Below, piece by piece: positions 37,104 through 48,160 of a DNA stretch of 64,000 nucleotides. This DNA is from Buddleja alternifolia. Lineage: Eukaryota > Streptophyta > Magnoliopsida > Lamiales > Scrophulariaceae. Position 1 is the stretch's first letter. Each line of letters begins with the position of its first letter. A program made the translations under genes and the position numbers. The notes below the pieces were generated by a model. It made no database searches. It saw only the letters and a list, made by a program, of their open reading frames with translations, and had not been told where the DNA came from. Location of the stretch: NCBI GenBank assembly GCA_019426215.1, contig CM033397.1, positions 29,886,480-29,950,479 on the forward strand. Direction: 5' to 3'.

Positions 37104-37887
37104 AGGCTATGTTTGGATGTATTTTCATTTCATTTCTAATCGTCATTTTCTAAAATATATGGAAAAATGAATTTTTTTATTTTCGTGTAAGAAAAGTGAA
37201 AAAAGTGGGTGTGTTTGGTTGTGTTTTTTAAAATGGTTAAAATTTGTGAGTTTGATGTGTGATATAATTGAAAAGTAAAAGGAAAGAGATGATGCTGATG
37301 GGTGGAAAAGAGAGAAGATGAGAGAGAAAATATGAAATAAGTAATGTGAAATATAACTTTAAAAAATGATTGAAATTTATTGGGAACATAAAAACAAGAA
37401 TAAAAATGAGAGGGTGTGTTTGGTTTTGTTTTCAAACCAATGTTGGCCAAAACTTGTTTGCTTTACGTTTTTTTGACCAAAAATCATTTTTGGTCAAAAA
37501 CATTGTCGGCTATTGTCTCCCTATTTGTCTCTACTTTTAAGTGTCTACTAATTACATCAACTACAATATAATCATTTAAAACTTATATTATATAATATTT
37601 TTCAATTATTAACTAATTATAAACACAACTTTTCGGACAAAAACTTACATGATTTGACTGCTACAGTAACTTTTGTCTCTTTTGAAAATAAAATCAAACA
37701 TAAAACCAAGCACATTTTTATCAAAATACACAATTTCGAATAAACCTTTTCACCAAACAAAAAATCCAAAACAAAACCAAACACAACCAGAATCTTTTCA
37801 GTTAAAATTAGTGTAAAATGTGTATTTTTATTTTCAAATAAAACTAAATAAAAAAAGTAAAATGCAAACACAAACAAACAAAGCCTA
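37104..37887. mobile_element. MITE-like inverted-repeat region
   Basis: Left end aggctatgtttggatg and right end the inverse of aggctttgtttgtttg. Internally gtgtgtttggttttgttttc (37413) and gaaaacaaaac-type words near 37760-37790 are inverted as well. Direct repeats of gggtgtgtttggttgtg type at about 37205 and 37410 suggest a nested or tandem pair of related elements. No target duplication could be fixed. Confidence 0.5.
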
Positions 37888-38200
37888 AATTTTCCGTATA
37901 CTAATGTAATAGGGGGTGGGGGATCAAACCTGGAATAATATATAATAATCTATTATTCAAGAAAAGACTAAAGAGAAGTGGGATTGGGTGATTTTGTTGG
38001 AGAATGAGCAAATGGGATTAATAATAATTCATGTTTTGTAGTAGGTATTATGTAATGTGTGTCGCACATGCTCAAGCTCAACTTCCTTATAATGCAAAGC
38101 CTAGGACATTTCTTTCTTCTCTTAGTAATGCCTAATTACAATTCTCATTTACACCGGTCCTGAGTACCATGTTCTGAATTGTGTTTTATTTTATTTTTTA

Positions 38201-38787
38201 GAAAAATTACTAAAAATCTCTTATAATAAATTTTTATATCTAAATAATTTTTGATAATATTTTTCAATCTCAAAAACTCACTCTACAAACTTTTTATTCA
38301 AAATAAACTTAAAAATTAAGATTAAGAACGTTTTGGGCTAAACTACCCTTCATTTATTAAGTTAAAAATTGATCAATTGATCTTTTTTATCAAGATTTTT
38401 TTATTTTAAATTTTCAAATTGATAAATCAAATAATACATATGTTTTTTTAAATAATTTATTTTTTATTTTACTATGGTAATTATCTAAAAATTAATTTTT
38501 AAATTTTATTTAAGAGGATTAAAAATTTGAGAATTTTAAATTTTAAATTATATTTAGTCAATTATCAATATAAAATTTCTAAATAAATAAATATCTATAC
38601 AAAACTGCAATTGATTAAATTTTTAGTTTAGAAGGCTAAGGGCAATTAAGTCCATAAATTTATTAACCCTAAATCTTGGACTTTTTGGAATGAAAAATTG
38701 GTAGAATGAGTTTTTTGGATTGAAAAATATTTTCATGAATTTTTTGGATATAAAAATTTATTTTAGGAGGTTTTTAGTAATTTTTCC
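38201..38787. mobile_element. Mutator-like MITE (587 bp)
   Basis: Inverted ends of about 110 bp: left gaaaaattactaaaaatctc, right the inverse of ggaaaaattactaaaaacct, with later shared words such as tttttcaatc and aaaactca. Flanks tatttttta (38192-38200) and taattttta (38788-38796) agree at 8 of 9 bases. No frame inside. Confidence 0.8.
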
Positions 38788-39152
38788 TAATTTTTAAAAG
38801 CTCATGATATGTATAAAATTTCTCTTTAAATAATATACAAATGACATGAACTTTATACGTTTAATATCTCATAAAATGAAAACGAGATACAATACAATTT
38901 TCGAAAAAAAAAATCTAGTATGTATGCATAAGTTGTGTAATTTACGTGTTGGTGATTTTCAAAATTGAATAACATATAAGTTTTATTTTACTGTAGCAAA
39001 ATGTTGAAATGCCATTAGTTTGAATTTTCTGGTGTAAAATGATATATCATCTTTTATTTCACTTAACATAAAGTGGATAAAATATGAGAGTTGTTAAAGG
39101 CACTCCAATTATTTTTAGTGACACTTCAACTCTTTTTTTATTTTATTAAATA

Positions 39153-39555
39153 CATTACAAGAAAATTGAGTTTTGGCAGTGAAATTATATGCAATGGCTT
39201 AAAAATGTGGTTATAGCGGTCTAATTTCACGGCTAACTTGGTCATAGTAGATGTTTCATATAGCCACACTAAAATTAGTCGCGGTGAAAAAGAATGCTAG
39301 CAATTTTAAGTTCTAACTAGTTGTGGTGAAAGAAATGTTAAGCTAACACTTTTTAATAATGGCTAGCTAAAAGCCATATTTTTTATAATGAACAAAACAT
39401 TGACCATGGCTATAAGCCATAGTAAATGTTTTGGCCAAGCTTGCAAATACCACGGCCAAAGTCATAGCAAAGCCGTGGTCAATTAGTTTTAATCATAGCA
39501 AAGGAATTTTTCACCATGACATATTGACATGTGCAATAATCATTTTTCTGTAGTG
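39153..39555. mobile_element. CACTA-like MITE (403 bp)
   Basis: Left end cattacaagaaaattg, right end catttttctgtagtg (inverted: CACTACAGAAAAATG). Perfect 3-bp target duplication ata (39150-39152 and 39556-39558). Filled with agccatag and gtggtcaa-type subterminal words. It interrupts the left terminus of the old TIR element. Confidence 0.83.
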
Positions 39556-39691
39556 ATAGATCAAAATGCCATTCACTGTGAAATACAAATTTTTTAAAGA
39601 TAAATGAATTCTTTCTATTAAGGATTTTAATGAAGCATTACTGCATTATTAGACCTTTTTTGTTTGGTTCTTTTTTTATGTTTTTGGTCTT

Positions 39692-40235
39692 TGTTGGTCC
39701 CAAGTGGGTTGATTCTATGGTAAACCCGGTGTAATGGAGCCGGTGCTCATTACACCACACATTTGTGTTGGGATAATAAAATTCACACATCCCAACACAC
39801 TACTACAGAAATGACCTATTACAGCGGTTTTTTTTTGCCAATTACAGCGATTTTAACCGCTGTAATAGGTACCGCTGTAATTGGTTCAGGCCAATTATAG
39901 CGGTTAAAAACCGCTGTAATAGGCACCTATTACAACGCTTGATATAGCTGGTCAATTGAACGCTTGGAGACTGTATCTTCTTTCAGAGATCAGGCGCTTG
40001 AGTCTTCGAACTTTACCACTGATAAACTCACTCAGAAATTATCAGACGCTCAGCCTAAGACTACGTTGCCTAACAATCTAAAATAAAATAAAGCAAAGCC
40101 TAATAAGCTTATTACAAATCTAACGCTTCAAAGCTTATACAAATTTTTCTACCAAAATAAAACTTACATATTTTTGGGGTCTAACAAAAAGTCCTAATTG
40201 TCATCATTAAAACTTTTAACATGAAATTCCTAACA
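39692..40235 (-). repeat. 3' LTR of large Copia, middle replaced
   Basis: Bases 39692-39707 match the start of the right LTR and 39934-40235 match its last 302 bp (three differences by eye). Between them 226 bp are unrelated to the right LTR, which has about 1,235 bp there. The replacement includes a CACTA end. Confidence 0.85.
39798..39933. mobile_element. Truncated CACTA-like element in Copia LTR
   Basis: Begins CACTACTACAGAAATG and holds repeated, alternately oriented accgctgtaat and attacagcggt words, typical CACTA subterminal repeats. The other end is missing, and the sequence passes abruptly into LTR sequence at 39934. A deletion running from inside this element into the LTR would explain the shortened LTR. 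Confidence 0.72.
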
Positions 40236-40470
40236 ATTTCCCCCTTTTTGATGATGGTAATACTTACTCTTTTATATTTCAAGAGTTAGACAGCCAAAAG
40301 TAAAAGTTAGCTTTGATTAGATAACGTTAGTTAAAGTTAGTTACGCTTCAACGAGATGTTTCAGCTAAAAACAATGCATTTTATATATATCGAGAATTAC
40401 AAGCATTTTTACAACTGAACAGGTAAAGATATAAAAGACAAGAATATAGATAATGTAAAATTAGAAAGTT
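40236..40470 (-). promoter_or_regulatory. Polypurine tract and 3' untranslated part of large Copia
   Basis: On the minus strand CAAAAAGGGGGAAAT immediately precedes the 3' LTR (TGTTAGGAATT). It is the polypurine primer for plus-strand DNA synthesis. The rest to 40470 is the trailer after the third ORF. Confidence 0.82.
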
Positions 40471-43400
40471 TTAACGTCTTGGTCTGACTTTGTATCGCTT
40501 GGGCATTTCAGCTCGGATAGCTTCAGTCAGATTGTCTTCCAAGGTCATCATTGCTTCATGATCTTTGTTGATTTTGAGCTTATTTTCTTCTTGTTGTCTC
40601 TTTTTGAAGGCAATAAAATGATTGTCCCAGTCAGTTGGGTCAATACCAATATACCTTAGGCAGATTCGAAAAGCTTGGATAAAGTCAGTCATCTTCCTCT
40701 CTTCAGCTAAGATTTTTGGATTTGTAGGTTCTGGAATGGACGTTCTTTGAAGAGGGATGTCAAACTGTTCAAGCAGTGCTCTTGTAGGTATTGGTAGATT
40801 TGGATATAACGCTCTTGGAGGTTCCCTCAGTGTACTACTGGGCGCTCCAGATGTACTTTGTTTTAGAGCAGTTATCCAAGACGGAAGACTAAGCGCAGAA
40901 TGAGAAGGAAGCACTTGACGCTTAGGAGACGGAGGCTCTTCAGCTCTTGAACTAGACTCTTTGCTCTTTTCTCCTTTCTTCTTCTTTTCCCCCTTATTGC
41001 CATCATCAGATTTTAAGAAATGGTCTGTGAGTACACTGACCTGATGAGCAATCTGAGACATAGACGCTGTGATGTCATCCAGACGCTTGTCGAAGTGTTC
41101 CTACAAAGCGAGAAGCTTGGCGCTGGTAGCATCATTCACAGAGGTCTCAAGGGTTTTAAGGCGCTTTTCAAGCTCTTCTTTCATGGCAAGTTGGGTTGCG
41201 TGAGTGGCATCATGCATTTCTTGAAAATTTTGTTTGCACTCACCAACAGCCGCTTGAGCTGAACTACGCATATGAGCAATTTGAGCGCTCATTACGTGAG
41301 TTTCAATCTTTGCCAGATCGTCTTTAATCCAATGGAGAGATTCTGCATTCTGAGTAGCGTGGTCGCTAATAGTCTCCAAGACAGATTTGAGCAAAGGACT
41401 AAAGGATTGACTCTCATCTGATTGAACCGCTTGAGGAGTCGGTCGCTTGAACCTTGATGAGTGTTTGAGAGAGTCAAAGGAAACTTGATACGCTGGGTCA
41501 AAAACAGTACCTCGAAGAGCAACGGAAAGATCCTCAGCACTATCATCAGTAACATGTTCAGGAGCGTCAGGAATATCCTCTGGGGGAGACGCTTGAACAG
41601 GGTCTTCAATAGGCGCTGGAATACTTGTAACTGCAGATAGGGGTGGGCGTTCGGTTCGGTTTGTCGGGTTCGGGGTAATCGGGTTCGGGTTATTCGGGTT
41701 CGGGTTTGGAAATTGTGCTACCCAAAATCGAACCGAATTAGTCGGTTTAATCGGGTTCGGGGTTTATTCGGGTTCGGGTTAATCGGGTTCGGGAGGCCGA
41801 ACATAATTTTATGGGTTCAAAATTCAAATATTTTGGAACAAAATTTTGGGCCTCTAAAAATAGGGGCCCTTAGAGGCCCAAATGGCTGAAAAACAGAGGC
41901 AAAATGCCTCTGTTTATGCCTCCCTGCAAAAGGGCTGAAAAACAGAGGTTTATGCCTCTCTGTAAACCATCTCTCTTGACCAAACTAATATCATAATTCA
42001 TAGCCATTAGAGAGTTTACCAAGATTTTCACAACAACTTCATCAAATCAGATTGAGGAAAATCGAAAGATTAACAAAAAATAGGACAAACCTCCAGCTCC
42101 GGTGAGACAATGTGTGGGGGTGGTCGGCGACTGGTGGCTGCGGGCTGCGGTGGTGAGTGGACTGGTGAGGCAGAGAGGTCACTAGGTGAGTGAGGTGTTG
42201 AGGCAGAGTTGAGAGAGGCGTGAGAGTGAGAGGCAAAAATGAGAAACCCTTATTTTAGTCTTGCCAATTTTTTTTAAAATTTTTTTTTATTTCTAATTCG
42301 GGTTAATCGGGCCCCGAATTCCCCGAAAAAAATGAAAACTCAAAATCGACCCCGAACCGAATAGTGGAGTTCGAGTTCGGTATAAACCCGAACCTGAAAA
42401 TTCCCCGAATAAGCCGAACCCGATCGGGTCAGTTCGGGGTCCGAATAACCCGAACCGAACGCCCACCCCTAACTGCAGACGTGAACGCTTCAGCTGACTT
42501 AGCAGGTGTTTCTTCAAGCGTTGACTCAGGTTGACGAAAGTCATCGAATTGGAAGTTCCAGCTAGCTAACTCGGCATAAGAAGTGGATGTAGAGTCCAAG
42601 AGTTCAGTGAGTCTGATTCGGGAAACACAAGTACCAGAGATGAATGTGCGAAGAGGACTATCAATGGCTCTGATGTGCATTGGACCAATGATATCAAGCA
42701 CATGATTTGGGAAGACTTTGGACGGCGCTTGAGCAATTGAGAAGAGTGAATCTGGACAGTAATGTCTGGAAAATCCAATCAAGCAGTCGGAGGGAAGAGA
42801 CGTAGGACACCGATGTTCAGGTACACAGTTAGCATAGTAATCTTCAAGATATGGATAAATTGCTTGAGCCAGCTCTTGATTCCTTTCAAGCAGGGAGAGG
42901 ACAAACTCATAGTGATCGAGTACCTCGCTGCGGATTGAAGGGAGCAGTGGATATCCTTTGAATGGACTGATTACTGAGCCGTTCCAAGGTCTGAGATTGG
43001 CAGTGAAGATCTTATCGAAAAGAGAGACAGGAGTTAAAATCTTCACCATCGGATTGAAATTTTCTTCACAGTGGCTTGGAGCAAAATTCAAGCACAATAC
43101 ACCAGATGTACCATTGGAAGAGGCTTGAGCGATGAACAGAAGAGGAGTAGAGGATAATTTGTGAAGCTCTTGATGCAAACACTGTTCTATTTGATGTCTA
43201 ACAATTGGGAGCTTGAGAACAGGTCCGACTCTCTGTTAACGCTGCTTGAGGCAATACTTGGCGAACTAACGCTTCTTGTCATGCATGCCTATGCCAAAAA
43301 GATGGGGAGCTTGGACTAACTCTGAGAAAGTATATTTATGTCCCATATACGCTTCAACCCAGTTGACTTCATTTATGCAGTAGTCTGTACCAGCAGTCAC

Positions 43401-45560
43401 CATAGCGCGAATGCCTTCAAGATGAATGTCTCTGATAGCTTCAAAGCGGTGTCTATCAGGCTGATAGTTTGCATTCCAGACGCTATCAAAATATGCATCA
43501 GCTTCAGTCTGAAGCAAGTCTGTCAAGGATTTAAGACGCTCACTGGCATGAACAGCTTTATTCTTCCACAGACGAAGTGGATGGACCGACGCAAGATTTT
43601 CAAGGCTATGAGCAGTTTGAGGGAAATGTGTGTAGCCTTCTCTGTTCAATACTGACTCTGAAGGATTGAGAAAGCTAGGACGTAGAGGCTCATACACACG
43701 AATGCTGTAATCCCTTAGAGCGAACCCGGTTGGCTTGCTGTGCCCATAATCCAGATAGTATGCCAACTCCACGTCACATCTAGGAGTTCTGCCTCCTTGT
43801 CTGTCTTGTTGAAGAATAAGAGAAGACGGTATTTGGCGAGGAGCCTTTCCCAGTTGAACTGCCAAATAGTACTTCTGCTCTATCTCTGTTAGAGCAGCAT
43901 TGAATATGGTGGCTTTGATTCGACTGTCAAAATCAATCAGTCGGGCAACATCAGTCTCTGCAGCAATATATCTTTCTTCATTGTATCCTACAGGAATGAA
44001 ATCTTCTTCGAGCGCTGGGGGCATGAAGTTAATTGAATGATCAATTGTCTTCAGCGAATCGAGTTAGAAAAAGTGACGAGGAACTGGAACGTCTTCAGCA
44101 TCGCTCTGACCTTCTGAGCGTGCCTCTGTTATAGCAACAGGTTCCTCAGCTTCAATTGCAGCAACTTCTGCGGCAACATCTTTAGCGATAGTAACGACTT
44201 CGGTCAAATCAACATCCAAGAGGATATCTGTGGACGCTTCAGCAGCAGCTGGTACTATAGCTGAAATACAAGAACTATCCTCTATAAGAGCAGGATCTTC
44301 TACAGATGTAGGAATAGAAATGCTGTGGGAAGAAATAAACTTACCCTGAGAGCTAGTCTCAACAACAATTCTTTGAGCGCTTGGCGCAACAGCGACTTGA
44401 GCGCTTGGCTCAACAGCGACTTGAGCGCTTGGCTCATCAGTCTCAGGCTCTTCAGGATCAACTCGACGCTTGCTAGTCCTGGAACGCTTGAAGATTTTCT
44501 TTATGTTGACTCCTTCAACGAGTTTAGACGGTGGAGCGGGAGGATCAGCAGCTGGTTCTACAAAGTCTATTTGTTTGATGATCCCTTCCAGCTTCCTTCT
44601 TTTGAGAGGTAGCTTGTCCTCGGCATCCTCATCAATTTCCTCACCAACCTTTTGAGAAGAGGCGGCAAATTGAACTTTTGACTTTCTGGGAACCCTCTTC
44701 TTTGTTGCAGCTGGACGCTTCACAGCTTCTTCTGGCACTGGACGCTCCGCTTCTTTATCGGACGCTTGACGTACTTCCAGACGCTCAAATAGTGGTTTAG
44801 CCGCACCACCAATTTTTGGAGGATTGAACAGATTGTTCAGAATCTTTTTTCCTAACAACTTGGACTTGTTCAACGGAAGTCCAGACGAGTATACACATTT
44901 TGATTTGTACAATAGGTCACTTAGAACGAATCCATAAGGCTTATTCGAAGTGCTTAGACTATCCCGAAACCTTCCAAAGATGTACTCACTCCAGTTGATT
45001 TTGATGTTGAGGAGTATAGCAGTCATCATCTGAAATTGTACAGGGTTAACCTTATCAAAGGTTCCCACTCGGCATTCTATGATCTTGTTGCAGAAATTAG
45101 CCAATAGCTGGTATTTGGACACCAGGTCTTTCTTTTCGAAGTATTGAGTGTAGGGCACATCGTCGTACGCACTCATGGTTGTCCATGCTTCCTTGATCTG
45201 TTTCAATGTAACGCAATCTAATGCCTCACCCTCATTTGGAAGATTGAAGTTCTTGGCAATGGTGGAAGCAGATAAGAGAAATTTCTTTGGAGACTCCTTC
45301 TTGGATAAAGAGATGAGACAAGAAATAGACTTCTTGTCCTCTGAAAGTGTAGCCGTCTTCCAAAAGGTATCAACTTCAGTTGGAAACATATAAGAGTATT
45401 GGGTCAAGAATGGTTTGAGCCCAGCTTTGACGACCATGTCCATCATGTCCGTCAGGTTGATCTGAGGTTGTTCATAGAGAAATTTCCAGTCGACAACAAG
45501 GCCTTCAGTCACCTTGATGGTAAGTTCAGCAGAAGTAGACGATGATTTCTTTGGTGCCAT
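40471..45560 (-). pseudogene. Third ORF of large Copia, downstream of pol (~1,400 codons, broken)
   Basis: Starts with ATG at 45560 (MAPKKSSSTSAEL) and runs to 40471. Segments 45560-44064, 44024-43266, 43178-42429, 41609-41101 and 41061-40471 lie in one frame once the 834-bp hAT and one 8-bp duplication are discounted. They are separated only by stops (44064, 43266, about 43240, 41101). Its N-terminal third (~250 residues) is globular, with NKIIECRVGTFDKVNPVQFQ and LLNIKINWSEYIFGRF, like plant 'putative transposon protein' regions found beside retroelements. Next come a basic/acidic linker with SAQVAVEPSAQVAVAPSAQ repeats and a second globular block. Then follow a region likely to form a coiled coil (about 41370-41100), a Lys-rich stretch and an Arg-rich end. 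No transmembrane segment or signal peptide is obvious, so an envelope role is not supported. The function is unknown. Confidence 0.8.
41638..42471. mobile_element. Non-autonomous hAT element inside Copia ORF3 (834 bp)
   Basis: Ends taggggtgggcgttcggttc and gaaccgaacgcccacccct(a) are inverted, followed by many gggttcgg / ccgaaccc words. Perfect 8-bp target duplication actgcaga (41630-41637 and 42472-42479). No transposase. It carries duplicated words such as gaggcataaac-type strings around 41880-41960. It interrupts the third ORF; removing it with one duplication restores the frame arithmetic exactly (842 bp removed leaves a multiple of three between flanking segments). Confidence 0.93.
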
Positions 45561-45806
45561 TTTTGTGAAGGAGATGAACTGAGATTTTTCTTTTGCTTTG
45601 AGAGAGAGACTAAGTTTTGCAGATATGTTTTGAGTAAAAGTGAATTGTCATTTTGCAGAATTTGTGTTTTAAATGATACAGTGAAGAAGTTTTGAAACTT
45701 GTGTTTTCTAGTCTCTGTAGGATTTAGACACGTGTATCAATTGTTGAATCTCAGCCATAAATTCATTAACTGCGGACGTGAGTTTTGTGTAATAGAGAGA
45801 AGTTAC
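45561..45806. other. Copia spacer between pol and ORF3 (downstream part)
   Basis: Leader of the third ORF, non-coding; continues on the other side of the solo LTR at 47544-48160. Near 45600 it is CT/GA-rich like a 5' UTR. Confidence 0.45.
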
Positions 45807-47538
45807 TGATAAGAGGCATTTTTACGTGTTTTTAAGCCCATGACACCTATGCTATGGATTCATTTATTGCCTAAATTATGCCACATTTGCGTTTAGTCGG
45901 GTTGTTAAGTGATTACAGGTGATAAATGAAAGCATACGAAGAAACGAGGTGAAAAACGACGTATAAAACAAGTTCAGGCCAATTTGCTTCTGTTGTCCAC
46001 GCCCAGGCGCCAGTATTACCACGCCCAGGCGCCGGACAAGATGCAAATAACGTCAACATTCTGCTGTCCACGCCTAGGCGCCATCCTGTCCACGCCTAGG
46101 CGCCGTATTTGCACCACTTTCCACGTTCGAGCGCTATTTCCGTATGTTTAGAGACCGAATTGGATGAAGTTACCTTCTACAATGTTGTAGAACTATGTGT
46201 TAGCTTCAAATGAGGACTTGAATCATCCAAATCGGAGTTTCGTGTAGAAAGTTATGAATGAAATACGATTGCTGCGCAGGACATATTGCATTTAATTTCA
46301 GCATTCTGTCAGCGGCGCCCAAGCGCCGTAATGCCCACGCCTAGGCGTGACCACACCCGAGTTTTGATTCCTTTCAGCCAAAAGATCATCATTTGATGGG
46401 GGAATGGAACATTTAAAGCCAAGAGGTCATCACATGTATGGAGGGGATGTCATAAGTATGTTTCTTAGTAGATCTACTTTATGGAATTTTATACTACTCA
46501 CTTTAGAGTAGTGGAGGACACACTAGGGGAGACACACACTAGAGAGCCCGGAATTTCTGGTCTTCTTAAGACATTTTTCTTCACTTGGGGACGGAGAAGG
46601 GGAGGAGGAGGAGGAGCTGGCCATTACTCTTCACCTATCATCATTCATCACCATTCTTCATCACTTTTGGAGGGGAACAAAGAGAGAGGAGTTAAGGATT
46701 GAAGTTCAAAAGCAAGGATCCATCATGAATCAATTGAGGGAGTTTTAATTACTTGCATTTACATGTTTATTTCCATGAGTATGTATATGTTTGTATTAGA
46801 TTTTCTTAAGGCCTTGATGAGAGGCTAATATTGTAGAACTAAGGCCATGTGAAGGCCAATTTATGAATCAATATATGTGAAGTGAATTTTCGTATTAATT
46901 CTCATATTGCTTTGTGTGTTGATTTTGAGCTTTTTTTACAATCATGTGCTTGATCACCATATGCTTGCCATCTTGCCTAGTCTAGTCATTCGAGAGAAGA
47001 TAGATTAGGGTTCAATGGAATCAACTCATCATCCGAAACTAATGTGGAATTGCCCCTAGACATAGGTAAAGATTTCCGGGTGCAGTTAGCCGGATTTATC
47101 CGGGGAAACTCTAGAACGTTAATGCGTGGTTATTGATTAGATTCTCGGATAGACATATTTAGAGAACCATCAATTAATCATAGGATTATTATGTGCCGAG
47201 ACATCGGGTAATAATTATTTAAGGAATTTCCACCAAAGCAATAGGAGTCTAATAATTCGAGGAGTAGCTCATATATATTGACGAGTAGATTCGGTTGTAG
47301 CATGTGCCTTAGTCATTTTATCATTCGTGAGATTTAATCTATAGTACGTTTCTCTTTGGTTCTTCGTTTGTTTACTCTTTTTTTTCTTGCACTTTACTTT
47401 AATTGTCTTTTCTTTTATCGAAAATCATTAATTAGAATTCAAATCCTTGTGGTTCGACAACCCGGACTTTTTGTCCACTTATTACTACACACGTCTAGTG
47501 CACTTGCTATTAAAAGCACGTTAGGTATTAGCGTGTCA
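45807..47538. mobile_element. Solo LTR, probably Ty3/Gypsy (1,732 bp)
   Basis: Starts TGATAAGAGGCATTTTTACG and ends GCGTGTCA, with a perfect 5-bp target duplication gttac (45802-45806 and 47539-47543). Its end region (gtggttcgacaacccggact, then gtccacttattactacac) is the usual 3' end of long plant Tat/Athila-type Gypsy LTRs. No internal retroelement sequence accompanies it, so it is a solo LTR left by LTR-LTR recombination. It is set in the non-coding spacer of the large Copia. A cluster of ccacgcccaggcgcc motifs lies at 45997-46345. Confidence 0.9.
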
Positions 47539-47543
47539 GTTAC

Positions 47544-48160
47544 ATTTGGTAATTCTCAGATATAAAGATTTGACATCCGAGTTAATTTTTTTTTTTAAAC
47601 GTTTGGCATTTTCAGAGTGTAACGCACGCGCTCGTTTGTACACTGACACGTACACAAACACGTGCTATCTCTGAACCGTCATTTTGAAAAGAAACTTTTG
47701 ATTACCCGCCAGTTTGACGTGATAGAAGCGTGCGAGTAGAGTACAACATAAACTGTTGAGTCTACCCACTACTTCGAAAGAAGTCTGGAAAATTTATGCA
47801 TGGCTTGTAAACAAAATTATATTTTTATATTAAGAGTTGATTGGACTTGACTCAACGCTTAACTGATACCATTGGTTGGTATTCATTATTCATTATAACT
47901 GTTGTAATATAGACGCTTAAAGTCAAAGTCCTTTCTATGTTTGAGCGTCCAATATTTTATGCAAAGATAATACTGAGCGTTGATGATCATGCATCTGAAA
48001 ATTTTGATCACTGACGCTTACAGGTATGTTCAAGTACAATTTTAAGGTTCCCCCTAAATTTGATAACTTGTACCAATTTTTGTTTTTCAAAGAAGGTTGT
48101 TAGACATAAATCAAGTGGATTTCCCCCAAGTTATATGTCTAATAAAGTATGATGCTTAAT
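47544..48160. other. Copia spacer between pol and ORF3 (upstream part)
   Basis: Non-coding spacer of the large Copia with several acgctta / gagcgtc words. Pol, read with one frame correction, ends near 48165. Confidence 0.45.

Noticed and set aside
46481..46702. 73-codon frame in the solo LTR
   Set aside because: Gly-rich low-complexity translation of LTR sequence without family similarity.
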